Positions 24,091-30,304 of a DNA stretch of 43,561 nt are shown one piece after another (positions within the stretch are counted from its first letter, which is position 1; every line of letters starts with the position of its first letter). The DNA lies in the IMG/VR virus record IMGVR_UViG_3300030385_001578, positions 1-43,561 of that record; one strand, 5' to 3'. Source of the DNA: a virus. The position numbers were made by a program, and so were the translations under genes. Under the pieces are notes generated by a model. The model made no database searches. It saw only the letters and a list, made by a program, of their open reading frames with translations, and was not told the origin of the DNA.

Positions 24091-24339
24091 TCAGACCGCC
24101 GCCGCGTCGAGCTTGGCCCAGGTCAGCGAGTGCGACCGACCGACGATGTTGCCGGCCGCGTCGAAGATGAACCAGTCGTGGCCGGTCATGCGCCACGACT
24201 TGCGGATCGCCATGCCGTTCCAGGGGTTCACGTACTCCGAGATGTACAGCTCGCCGTTGACGTGGAAGGACTTGCCCTTCGTCTTCATCCAGGCGATGTC
24301 GTTGCGGTGGGCCTTGTTCTGCGCAGTGGTGGTTTCCAT
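24091..24339 (-). CDS. Hypothetical protein, leftward from the recombinase promoter
   Basis: 82 aa, METTTAQNKAHRNDIAWMKT, with aromatic beta-like segments (HVNGELYISEYVNPW, HDWFIFDAAGNIVG). The ATG lies six bases after TACGTT, implying leaderless expression. Family not recognised. It is transcribed away from the tyrosine recombinase gene at 24415 and shares its palindromic control region. Confidence 0.65.
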   Translation of the reverse strand: METTTAQNKAHRNDIAWMKTKGKSFHVNGELYISEYVNPWNGMAIRKSWRMTGHDWFIFDAAGNIVGRSHSLTWAKLDAAAV

Positions 24340-24343
24340 GGGA

Positions 24344-24370
24344 GTAACGTACCGCGTATCGGTACGTTAC
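24344..24370. promoter_or_regulatory. Perfect 11-bp inverted repeat over divergent -10 boxes
   Basis: GTAACGTACCG (24344-24354) and its exact complement (24360-24370) flank CGTAT. Each arm holds TACGTT, a -10-like box, one per direction. The leftward one has TTGCGT 17 bases upstream (24374-24369). The site therefore probably is an operator that controls both directions. Confidence 0.7.
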
Positions 24371-24388
24371 GCAACCCCTAAGATCGAG

Positions 24389-24400
24389 TCTTTCGGTCCC
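24389..24400 (+). repeat. SFGP junction repeat, copy 2
   Basis: TCTTTCGGTCCC, 14 bases before GTG 24415, in frame with an upstream 26-codon ORF (ATG 24338) ending IESFGPDRSAQ. The frame stops inside the recombinase start (GTGA). Confidence 0.85.
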
Positions 24401-24414
24401 GACAGGAGCGCCCA

Positions 24415-24417
24415 GTG
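24415..24417 (+). promoter_or_regulatory. GTG start set by AGGAGC
   Basis: GACAGGAGC at 24401-24409 is the ribosome site that fixes this GTG; the AGG-AG bases are also codons of the overlapping upstream frame. Confidence 0.5.
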
Positions 24418-25212
24418 ACCCTAGTCGACGACTTCCTCACCTGGGCCGAGCGCGACCGCAACAGGTCCCGCCACACTCTCGCCCGATACCGCACCGTCCT
24501 CGCCAAACTGGGCGCCACCTGCGACCCCGCCACCGCCACCGTCGAACAGGTAGAGGCGTGGTGGGCGACGCGCTACGACGCCGCACCCGGTACCCGCGAG
24601 AACGAGCTCGCCTGCCTGCGGTCGTTCTACCGCTGGATGATGCGCTTCGACCACCGCCCCGACGACCCCACGCGCCGACTCGACGCGCCCAAGGTGCCGA
24701 ACAAGGTTCCGCGGCCGATCGGGCAGTCCGACCTCGACCGGCTCATGGGGCCGCTCACCGAGGACGCTCCCGACGTGCGCCGGGCCATCGCTCTCGGCGC
24801 CTACTCAGGGATGCGCGTCAGTGAGGTCGCGGGACTCGACTGGTCGATGATCGACCAGGAGTCGCGGCGCATCTACGTCCGGGGCAAGGGGCGCAAGGAA
24901 CGAGTGTTCGGCCTCTCCCCCATCCTGCTCGACAAGCTGCTACCCGAGGTGGAGGGCAACGTCGTGTGCGCCGGGGGCAAGCCTCACAGCGCCGACACCT
25001 TGCAGCGACGGGTCAACCGGCTCATGGAGCGCAACGGCATCCACCACACCTTCCACGACCTCCGCAAGCGTGCCGCCACCCTCGCGCTCGCCAAGGGCGT
25101 CAATCCCGTGGCGGTGACCCAGGCGTTCGGGTGGTCCAGCATCCAGACCGCGCAGGCATACGCGGTCGTCGGCGACGAAACCCTCGACGAGATCGCCGCC
25201 GCCATCGTCTGA
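24415..25212 (+). CDS. Tyrosine recombinase A (XerC/D-like)
   Basis: 265 aa. The N-terminal SAM-like core-binding domain spans about residues 1-85 (DFLTWAERDRNRSRHTLARY). The catalytic domain shows GMRVSEVAGLDWS (Arg I), RGKGRKER (Lys), HDLRKRAATLAL (H-x-x-R) and FGWSSIQTAQAYA (Trp in place of the second His; nucleophile Tyr). It is compact, like Xer or small integrases without an arm-binding domain. It converges on a second tyrosine recombinase 38 bases away. Which of the two integrates the phage is unclear. Confidence 0.88.
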   Translation: MTLVDDFLTWAERDRNRSRHTLARYRTVLAKLGATCDPATATVEQVEAWWATRYDAAPGTRENELACLRSFYRWMMRFDHRPDDPTRRLDAPKVPNKVPRPIGQSDLDRLMGPLTEDAPDVRRAIALGAYSGMRVSEVAGLDWSMIDQESRRIYVRGKGRKERVFGLSPILLDKLLPEVEGNVVCAGGKPHSADTLQRRVNRLMERNGIHHTFHDLRKRAATLALAKGVNPVAVTQAFGWSSIQTAQAYAVVGDETLDEIAAAIV

Positions 25213-25250
25213 GCGCGATGGTGGCTCCCTCCCGCGAGCCTCGACCGTCC

Positions 25251-26147
25251 TCATGCGACCAGCCCCGCGATAGCCGCACGCCGCTCAGAGTCGTCCACGG
25301 CGATGTAGCGCTGCGTCGTCTCGAGCGAGGAGTGCCGCATCAACTCCTGCACGACCCGCATCCCCACGCCCGAGCGCGACAGGTTGGCGCCGAACGAGTA
25401 GCGCAGGCGGTGGACAGCCCCCCGGCCACCGATGCCGCACGCGCGGAAGTGGGCGCGCATCTCGTTACCGACCAGCGACGGGGACACGTGGTCGCGGTGG
25501 TGCTGCGGGGAAGGGAACCAGTAGTCGGCGCGCGGGTAGTCCTGGGCGCGCTCCCACAGCAGCGGGTGAGTCGGCAGGACAGCCTCACGCCCACCCTTGC
25601 CGCACACGTACAGCTCGCGCTTGTCGATGTCCTTGCCGCTGAACTTGGCGATCTCGTGCGAGCGGAGGCCGGCGAGGACTCCGAGCAGGAGCCACGTCTT
25701 CATCCGGTCATTGGCGGTGGCGAGGACGGTGGTCATCTCCGTGCTACTGAGCGGCTTCGGCTGGGGCGGCGGGGCGCTTGGGCGACGCATCTTCTCGATA
25801 GGCGATGACGACACCGCGCCTGTCTCGAGGAGGAACGTGTAAAGCGACTTGAGGTGTGACATGTAGGTGCCGCGGGTCCAGCCTCGGTAGCCCATCAGCC
25901 AGTCGGCGACGTTGTGCGCGGGCGGCTCGAACGTGCCGAATCGACGCAGGTAGATCGCAGCGAACTTGACGCGCTGCTCGACGGTGGTGGGCGCGTAGCC
26001 CTGGACGGTGAGCCAGTTCTTGTAGAGAGGGAGCATGCGCTTGGGGTCTACGGACCCAAGGTTGGTCGCGGGTTGGTTATCCCGCACGACCGAAAGGCGC
26101 GGATGGGTGAGCCCGCCGCCCTCCTGATGTGCCACCTCAACGCTCAT
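25251..26147 (-). CDS. int: Tyrosine recombinase B (phage integrase candidate)
   Basis: 298 aa. After an N-terminal extension of about 35 residues, a core-binding domain (YKNWLTVQGYAPTTVEQRV) leads to the catalytic domain: AGLRSHEIAKFSG (Arg I), CGKGGREA (Lys), HRLRYSFGANL (H-x-x-R), MRHSSLETTQRYI (His and Tyr nucleophile). It lies three bases after the repressor gene in one leftward transcription unit, the usual integrase position, so I favour it as the integrase. The attP core could not be found by eye. Confidence 0.88.
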   Translation of the reverse strand: MSVEVAHQEGGGLTHPRLSVVRDNQPATNLGSVDPKRMLPLYKNWLTVQGYAPTTVEQRVKFAAIYLRRFGTFEPPAHNVADWLMGYRGWTRGTYMSHLKSLYTFLLETGAVSSSPIEKMRRPSAPPPQPKPLSSTEMTTVLATANDRMKTWLLLGVLAGLRSHEIAKFSGKDIDKRELYVCGKGGREAVLPTHPLLWERAQDYPRADYWFPSPQHHRDHVSPSLVGNEMRAHFRACGIGGRGAVHRLRYSFGANLSRSGVGMRVVQELMRHSSLETTQRYIAVDDSERRAAIAGLVA

Positions 26148-26150
26148 GGA

Positions 26151-26453
26151 TCAGGCCGCGAATCGCAGGTGCGCCAGTTGGGCATTACCGCGCGTACTAC
26201 GAACCGGCCCACCGTCAGGGCCGTGATCGCCCGACTGCTCGCCCGTCTTGAGCCAGGTGTGGTCCACGCCCGTCATGAGCGCCCACTGGGCCAGGATCGC
26301 CGGCCGCGGCTCGTCCTGGTCGTTGAGCCAGCGAGAGAGCGTCGAGCGGGAGTAGCCGAGGTCGTCGGCCATCTTCCCGACCGGGATGTCGCCGAGGGCG
26401 AGGCGCATTCGCCAGCCGAGCGTGATTGTCGGGATGTGGCCCGAAGTGGTCAT
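26151..26453 (-). CDS. Immunity repressor candidate, Cro/CI-type HTH
   Basis: 100 aa from ATG 26453. Earlier in-frame ATGs lie upstream of, or within, the predicted promoter, so they are unlikely. GWRMRLALGDIPVGKMADDL then GYSRSTLSRWLNDQDEPRPA is an HTH with the recognition helix SRSTLSRWL. WALMTGVDHTWLKTGE is typical of the region after the HTH in actinophage repressors. It faces an Xis/Cro-like gene across a divergent promoter, the classic lysogeny switch. Confidence 0.8.
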   Translation of the reverse strand: MTTSGHIPTITLGWRMRLALGDIPVGKMADDLGYSRSTLSRWLNDQDEPRPAILAQWALMTGVDHTWLKTGEQSGDHGPDGGPVRSTRGNAQLAHLRFAA

Positions 26454-26468
26454 CGTCGTCGTGTGACC

Positions 26469-26498
26469 ACTATGGGGCATGTGTCGCAATACCGTCAA
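26469..26498 (-). promoter_or_regulatory. Repressor promoter
   Basis: Leftward TTGACG (26498-26493), 18-base spacer, CATAGT (26474-26469). A start near 26462 leaves only about eight untranslated bases before ATG 26453. Confidence 0.6.
26478..26488 (-). promoter_or_regulatory. Operator candidate 1
   Basis: TGCGACACATG (leftward) lies in the spacer of the repressor promoter and matches TGCGACATTTG at 26545-26555 at nine of 11 positions. Confidence 0.4.
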
Positions 26499-26534
26499 GG
26501 AACCACACTGGTGGAATTAGCCCAGCACGGGGGG

Positions 26535-26563
26535 TTGCCCATCCTGCGACATTTGTCGTAAGT
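26535..26563 (+). promoter_or_regulatory. Rightward early promoter
   Basis: TTGCCC (26535-26540), 17-base spacer, GTAAGT (26558-26563), then seven bases to ATG 26571, predicting leaderless mRNA. Confidence 0.55.
26545..26558 (+). promoter_or_regulatory. Operator candidate 2
   Basis: TGCGACATTTGTCG contains the inverted repeat CGAC-ATTT-GTCG between the -35 and -10 boxes of the rightward promoter, so a bound repressor would block it. Confidence 0.45.
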
Positions 26564-26570
26564 TCGGCGC

Positions 26571-26783
26571 ATGCCCAAAATTGATGACGAGCTGATCGGC
26601 ACCGCCGAGGCAGCCACGATCCTCGGACGGGACCGCCGAACCGTGCAGCGACACGTGCTCTCCGGCGCCCTCGTCCCAGCCCACACGCTCCCCGGACGCA
26701 CCGGAGCCCACCTGTTCAGGCGGGGGGACGTTCTGGCGCTGGCGGAGGCAATCGCTGAGCGAGCGAAGGCCAAGGCGTCATGA
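26571..26783 (+). CDS. Xis/Cro-like MerR-type HTH protein
   Basis: 70 aa, MPKIDDELIGTAEAATILGR then RRTVQRHVLSGALVPAHTLP and a basic tail. This is the excisionase/MerR winged-helix layout (helix_turn_helix_17 type). It is the first gene of the rightward early operon, divergent from the repressor. It may act as excisionase for a recombinase, as Cro, or both. Confidence 0.75.
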   Translation: MPKIDDELIGTAEAATILGRDRRTVQRHVLSGALVPAHTLPGRTGAHLFRRGDVLALAEAIAERAKAKAS

Positions 26784-27094
26784 GTCCTCCTGGCCTCACC
26801 GCCACCACGGAGTCTCCCGGCGAACAGATCACCGGGGAGAGGGTCACCGACCTCTCAACCAAGAGCGGCCAGGAGCGCTATCTCGTCGACGGGCTCGGCA
26901 TGACCTACCCACAGGCGAAGGCCATGCTCCGCGCCTACGAGCGCGACATAGCCGACGCCCACCGCATCGGCAACACCACCGCCCGCTCGGACGCCTCGTT
27001 CATCGGCTGGCTGATGTCCCAGGCCCCCGGTCACCGCAACCGCCCCGTCCGCAAGTGGCGCGTGGGCGAGGCGGGATGGAGGACGGCGGGATGA
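26780..27094 (+). CDS. Hypothetical early protein
   Basis: 104 aa, ATGA overlap on both sides. The centre, ERYLVDGLGMTYPQAKAMLR then AYERDIADAHRIGNTTARSD, is helical. Function not recognised; the N-terminus is Thr/Glu-rich and may be disordered. Confidence 0.6.
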   Translation: MSPPGLTATTESPGEQITGERVTDLSTKSGQERYLVDGLGMTYPQAKAMLRAYERDIADAHRIGNTTARSDASFIGWLMSQAPGHRNRPVRKWRVGEAGWRTAG

Positions 27095-27621
27095 GGGCGC
27101 GTTCGATGGGGTCGCATCACTCTCACCGCGCAGGGACGACCACTTGGCTCACTCCGCCGCACATCATCGACGCGCTTGGCCCCTTCGACCTTGACCCATG
27201 CGCGGCGCCGGGATGGCAGACCGCCGACGAGCACTACACCTTGCCGACTGACGGCCTCGCACAGCCCTGGCGCGGCATGGTGTGGCTCAACCCGCCCTAT
27301 GGCGCTGAGGCGTGGACTTGGCTCGACAGGCTTGCTGAGCACGGCGCAGGCATCGCACTCATCTTCGCCCGCACCGAGACTGCCGGATTCGTCGAGCAGG
27401 TCTGGCGGAAGGCCGACTCGGTGCTGTTCCTGCACGGTCGTCTGCACTTTCACTACCCGGACGGCACCCGAGCGCCCGCCAACAGTGGCGCCCCCTCGTG
27501 CCTTGTCGCCTACGGGCGTGAGGCGGCGCAACGTCTCGCGGAATGCAACCTGCCCGGCTCTCTGGTCGGCACATGGCACTCCGCACCACTCACCACCTCC
27601 ACCACCAGGAGCCACCCATGA
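27091..27621 (+). CDS. DNA N6-adenine methyltransferase (Dam-like)
   Basis: 176 aa. TTTWLTPPHIIDALGPFDLD then PCAAPGWQTADEHY and DGLAQPW-GMVWLNPPYG match the phage DNA N-6-adenine methyltransferase family; NPPY is the catalytic motif IV. A distal FLHGRLHFHYPDG is also typical. It would methylate adenine in phage DNA, perhaps against host restriction. Starts in an ATGA overlap. A longer in-frame GTG start upstream is unlikely. Confidence 0.85.
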   Translation: MRARSMGSHHSHRAGTTTWLTPPHIIDALGPFDLDPCAAPGWQTADEHYTLPTDGLAQPWRGMVWLNPPYGAEAWTWLDRLAEHGAGIALIFARTETAGFVEQVWRKADSVLFLHGRLHFHYPDGTRAPANSGAPSCLVAYGREAAQRLAECNLPGSLVGTWHSAPLTTSTTRSHP

Positions 27622-27935
27622 AACCCACTCACCTTCGAGACGCCGCCCTCGAAGCCCAGACCCACGCCGCCGACCCGAGGCTGATCGCGGCGGTCGACAT
27701 CGCGATCGAGCGGCTGATCGACTCGGGCGAGGCGTTCAGCGCTGACTCAGTGCGCGACCTCATCCCCGCCGCAGCCCTGCCTCTCGTTGGCGGCAGATTC
27801 CGGTCGTACATGATGCGCCGTCACCCGCGCATGGTCGACGTCGTGGGCGAAGTTCAGTCCACCTGGCCGGCGACCCACGGCAAGAAAATCTGCCTCGTGA
27901 GGGGCGCCGACGAGGCCGAGCAGGTGGCGTCGTGA
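27618..27935 (+). CDS. Hypothetical early protein
   Basis: 105 aa, MKPTHLRDAALEAQTHAADP. It is helical, with LIPAAALPLVGGRFRSYMMR and a C-terminal STWPATHGKKICLVRGA. The pattern is seen in actinophage early regions next to methyltransferases, but I cannot name it. The start overlaps the previous stop. Confidence 0.6.
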   Translation: MKPTHLRDAALEAQTHAADPRLIAAVDIAIERLIDSGEAFSADSVRDLIPAAALPLVGGRFRSYMMRRHPRMVDVVGEVQSTWPATHGKKICLVRGADEAEQVAS

Positions 27936-28033
27936 GCGCCCTGCACACCCTCGCCTACGCCACCGCCCGCCTCCTAGGCGAGACCTGCAACGCGCTCGCT
28001 CGACGCATCGGGAAGCCGGGGGTGCGGTCGTGA
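27932..28033 (+). CDS. Tiny protein
   Basis: 33 aa, GTG start: MSALHTLAYATARLLGETCN then ALARRIGKPGVRS. One amphipathic or weakly hydrophobic helix. Supported by GTGA overlaps at both ends. It resembles the 33-aa product at 32658 in size and position of one Cys-Asn. Confidence 0.45.
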   Translation: MSALHTLAYATARLLGETCNALARRIGKPGVRS

Positions 28034-28332
28034 GTAGATCCATGCCGCCGTTCGTCGAGCGGGAGCGAAAGGCGGACGACCCCCGCTGCGGTACCACCAC
28101 CGGCTGGGCGCGTCACCAGAAGGCCGGGGAGCGACCGTGCGACGCCTGCTTTGCTGCCAAGTCGGCCTACGACAAGCGCTACCGATCGGCGGACGACAAG
28201 ACCCGCCGCAACCGCCTGCACTCCAAAGCGCAGGCCAAGGCGCTTCGGGCGTTGAAGCACGCACACGAAAGCGAGTACCGCGCCCTCTATCTCGCCTACA
28301 AGGAGCAGTTGCTCGGCGAGGTCACCACCTAA
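28030..28332 (+). CDS. Hypothetical protein with CGT...CxxC motif
   Basis: 100 aa, GTG start. RCGTTTGWARHQKAGERPCD then ACFAAKSAYDKRYR is a short Cys-containing motif widespread in actinophage proteins and also present at the start of the 280-aa HTH protein encoded at 33973. The C-terminal half is a basic helix. It may bind nucleic acid. Confidence 0.6.
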   Translation: MSRSMPPFVERERKADDPRCGTTTGWARHQKAGERPCDACFAAKSAYDKRYRSADDKTRRNRLHSKAQAKALRALKHAHESEYRALYLAYKEQLLGEVTT

Positions 28333-28450
28333 AACCACCGCCGCGTCCGGCCGGAGAACTAGCCCCGGCCGCGGCGGCACCAGACAGCACGAACGGGCCG
28401 CACCCATCACAGCCGGCCCGCTCGCAATCAACCCTGCAAGGAGTCTACGC
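28333..28450 (+). other. Gap with two GC hairpins upstream of a 53-aa gene
   Basis: CCGCCGCG (28338-28345) pairs with 28370-28377, with an inner four-pair stem after one mismatch. CGGGCCG (28394-28400) pairs with 28414-28420. AAGGAG then precedes ATG 28451. It may be a terminator/leader region, as no coding potential is seen. Confidence 0.5.
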
Positions 28451-28612
28451 ATGACCAGCAGATCGCACATCCAGCTCGACGACCCGGACATCTTGGAGCG
28501 CATGGCGTGGGACCTCGAACTCCCCGTCGAGCCTGATGCTGCCCGCGGCCTGATGTTCCTGCGCGTCGGGACCACCACGTTCGCCGCGCCGATGCGTGAG
28601 GTGACCGGATGA
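28451..28612 (+). CDS. Small hypothetical protein
   Basis: 53 aa: MTSRSHIQLDDPDILERMAW then LELPVEPDAARGLMFLRVG and a terminal PMREVTG. It follows a structured gap and a good AAGGAG site, so it is well placed for separate control. Function unknown. Confidence 0.55.
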   Translation: MTSRSHIQLDDPDILERMAWDLELPVEPDAARGLMFLRVGTTTFAAPMREVTG

Positions 28613-28779
28613 CCCACCACCACCTCACCCGCGCCCGCGAGCAAGCAGAGACCGCCGCCGCGCGAATCGAGCTTCGTACCCACGACCCGCGACCACGACT
28701 CATCGACGGACGCGAGCCCCGACCCCTGGGGTGGGTCTTTAGTCAGCCCGGCAGCAACATCGCAAGGAGGAAGCCATGA
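28609..28779 (+). CDS. Small basic hypothetical protein
   Basis: 56 aa, MTHHHLTRAREQAETAAARI then a Pro/Arg-rich segment (DPRPRLIDGREPRPLGWVF). ATGA overlaps on both sides. The AGGAGG near its end serves the next gene. Function unknown. Confidence 0.5.
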   Translation: MTHHHLTRAREQAETAAARIELRTHDPRPRLIDGREPRPLGWVFSQPGSNIARRKP

Positions 28780-29027
28780 CCGCGCTCCTGTACGCCCCGT
28801 CCATCTGGGCGCTCATCGGCATCGTCTACGGCGGCCTCGCTGTCGCCTGCTGGTGCGAGGGCCGCAAGAACCGGACCCTCACCACCTACACCCTCCCCAA
28901 CGGCGACGGCACCTTCACCGACATCACCCCCGCCGACCGTGACGCACTCCTCGCGCAGGGGTGGCACGAGATCGAGGTGGCGGCACTTTTGCCCACGTCA
29001 GACCTGACCGAGAGGGGCGCCCGGTGA
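28776..29027 (+). CDS. Small membrane protein ending LPTSDLTERGAR
   Basis: 83 aa. One N-terminal hydrophobic helix (SIWALIGIVYGGLAVACWC), then a basic patch and a soluble part resembling a short adaptor domain (FTDITPADRDALLAQGW). The last 12 residues are encoded by a PTSDLT junction repeat, and the stop overlaps the next start (GTGA). Function unknown. Confidence 0.6.
   Translation: MTALLYAPSIWALIGIVYGGLAVACWCEGRKNRTLTTYTLPNGDGTFTDITPADRDALLAQGWHEIEVAALLPTSDLTERGAR
28991..29023 (+). repeat. PTSDLT junction repeat, copy 3
   Basis: GCCCACGTCAGACCTGACCG begins this copy; 33 bases to GTG 29024. Confidence 0.85.
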
Positions 29028-29830
29028 AGCATGTCGTGATGTTCTCCGGGGGCCTCGGCTCCTGGCTGACCGCCCGGCGCGTCGCCGCCGAGCACGGCAC
29101 CGACGACCTGGTGCTGCTGTTCGCCGACGTTGGCTCCGGTCGCTCCCCGCACGTCGGCGAGGACGAGGACGCCTACAGGTTCATCAACGAGGCCGCCGCG
29201 AACGTAGGCGGCGAGCTGGTGATCGTGGCCGATGGCCGCGACATCTGGCAGGTGTTCCGTGACGACAGGTTCCTCGGCAACAGCCGCCTCGCCAACTGCT
29301 CCAAGTTCCTCAAGCAGAAGCCGTGCCGCGACTGGCTGGAGGCCAACGCCGACCCCGACGAGACCATCGTCTACGTCGGGATCGACTGGACCGAGACCCA
29401 CCGCCTGCCCGCCATCGAGAAGGGCTGGGCGCCCTACCCGGTGCGCGCCCCCATGACCGAGGCGCCGCTGCTGGACCGCGACGACATGCAGGAGCTGTGC
29501 GCCGAGGCCGGCATCGCCCTACCCCGCCTCTACCGCGCCGGGTTCGCGCACAACAACTGCGGTGGGTTCTGCGTCCGTGGCGGCCAGGCGCAGATGGAGC
29601 TACTGCTGCGCGAGCACCCCGAGCGGTACGCCTTCCATGAGGCCGAGGAGCAGAAGCTCCGCGACCATCTCGACAAGGACGTGTCGGTCCTCAAGGACCG
29701 CACGCGGGGCACCACGACCCCCCTAACGTTGCGGAAGTTCCGTGAGCGCCTGGAGGACCAGCCGGACCTGTTCGACCCGCTCGACGTTGGCGGCTGCGGA
29801 TGCTTCGTGGCCGAGGAGGTGGGCGCATGA
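29024..29830 (+). CDS. PP-loop ATPase, PAPS reductase-like family
   Basis: 268 aa, GTG start. KHVVMFSGGLGSWLTARRV carries the PP-loop SGG-x-S near residues 8-12, as in adenine-nucleotide alpha hydrolases and PAPS reductases. Several Cys clusters (LANCSKF, NNCGGFCVRGG, GGCGCF) could hold a metal or Fe-S centre. Such enzymes activate with ATP for sulfur or amido transfer; the target might be a nucleotide or tRNA base, but this is not shown. No dnd partners are visible nearby. Confidence 0.75.
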   Translation: MKHVVMFSGGLGSWLTARRVAAEHGTDDLVLLFADVGSGRSPHVGEDEDAYRFINEAAANVGGELVIVADGRDIWQVFRDDRFLGNSRLANCSKFLKQKPCRDWLEANADPDETIVYVGIDWTETHRLPAIEKGWAPYPVRAPMTEAPLLDRDDMQELCAEAGIALPRLYRAGFAHNNCGGFCVRGGQAQMELLLREHPERYAFHEAEEQKLRDHLDKDVSVLKDRTRGTTTPLTLRKFRERLEDQPDLFDPLDVGGCGCFVAEEVGA

Positions 29831-30018
29831 TCCCGATATTGTTTGTCGCGCCCGATGGCGAGGATGAGCCGACGCTCTGGCGCGCGACCCGCGGTCCCGA
29901 CCTCCCGGCAGCCGTCCTGCGCCGCTGCGACTTGCCAAGTGAACACCGCGACCTGTGGGAGCACATCGCGGGCTCCGTCGCGGTCCGCTCTTTCGGTCCC
30001 GAGGGAGCCGACCAGTGA
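29827..30018 (+). CDS. Small hypothetical protein ending in SFGP
   Basis: 63 aa, MIPILFVAPDGEDEPTLWRA then a helical C-terminus ending VRSFGPEGADQ. The SFGP segment is a junction repeat. ATGA overlap at the start and GTGA at the end. Function unknown. Confidence 0.55.
   Translation: MIPILFVAPDGEDEPTLWRATRGPDLPAAVLRRCDLPSEHRDLWEHIAGSVAVRSFGPEGADQ
29989..30000 (+). repeat. SFGP junction repeat, copy 3
   Basis: TCTTTCGGTCCC, 14 bases before GTG 30015, in frame with the end of the upstream gene. Confidence 0.85.
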
Positions 30019-30164
30019 CCCCCGACCTCCGCGCCGCCCTCGCCACCATTGGCGTCGACCCAGACGGGCCGCGCGACTACCACGACCCCGAGTGGACCGC
30101 CTGGGGGGAAGTGCTCGCTGACCGGCGCGCTGACCAGGGTCGAGGGGTGGTGGGGCGGGGATGA
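30015..30164 (+). CDS. Small hypothetical protein
   Basis: 49 aa, MTPDLRAALATIGVDPDGPR then DYHDPEWTAWGEVLADRRAD and a Gly/Arg tail. Starts GTGACC directly after a junction repeat whose GAGGGAGC gives the ribosome site. Function unknown. Confidence 0.5.
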   Translation: MTPDLRAALATIGVDPDGPRDYHDPEWTAWGEVLADRRADQGRGVVGRG

Positions 30165-30304
30165 GTGCCCACCTCCGCGTGCTGCCCGAGTGCGACTACA
30201 CCTGCCGATCCTGCGGGCTCGACACCTGCCGCGATACCGACCCCTCACCGGGCGAAGACGACCACCTGTGCGCCGACTGTGCGCCGTTCGAGGAGACCGC
30301 ATGA
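30161..30304 (+). CDS. Small zinc-ribbon protein
   Basis: 47 aa: CDYTCRSCGLDTCRDTDPSP then LCADCAPFEETA. Two C-x2-C pairs about 20 residues apart fit a single zinc ribbon. ATGA overlaps on both sides. It precedes the exonuclease gene. Confidence 0.6.
   Translation: MSAHLRVLPECDYTCRSCGLDTCRDTDPSPGEDDHLCADCAPFEETA

Noticed and set aside
26454-26498. Longer repressor from ATG 26498
   Set aside because: Those codons lie across the -35 and -10 boxes of the repressor promoter.
28333-28450. Fourth homing-nuclease leader
   Set aside because: Has hairpins and AAGGAG, but lacks the CCGA segment and does not precede a nuclease.
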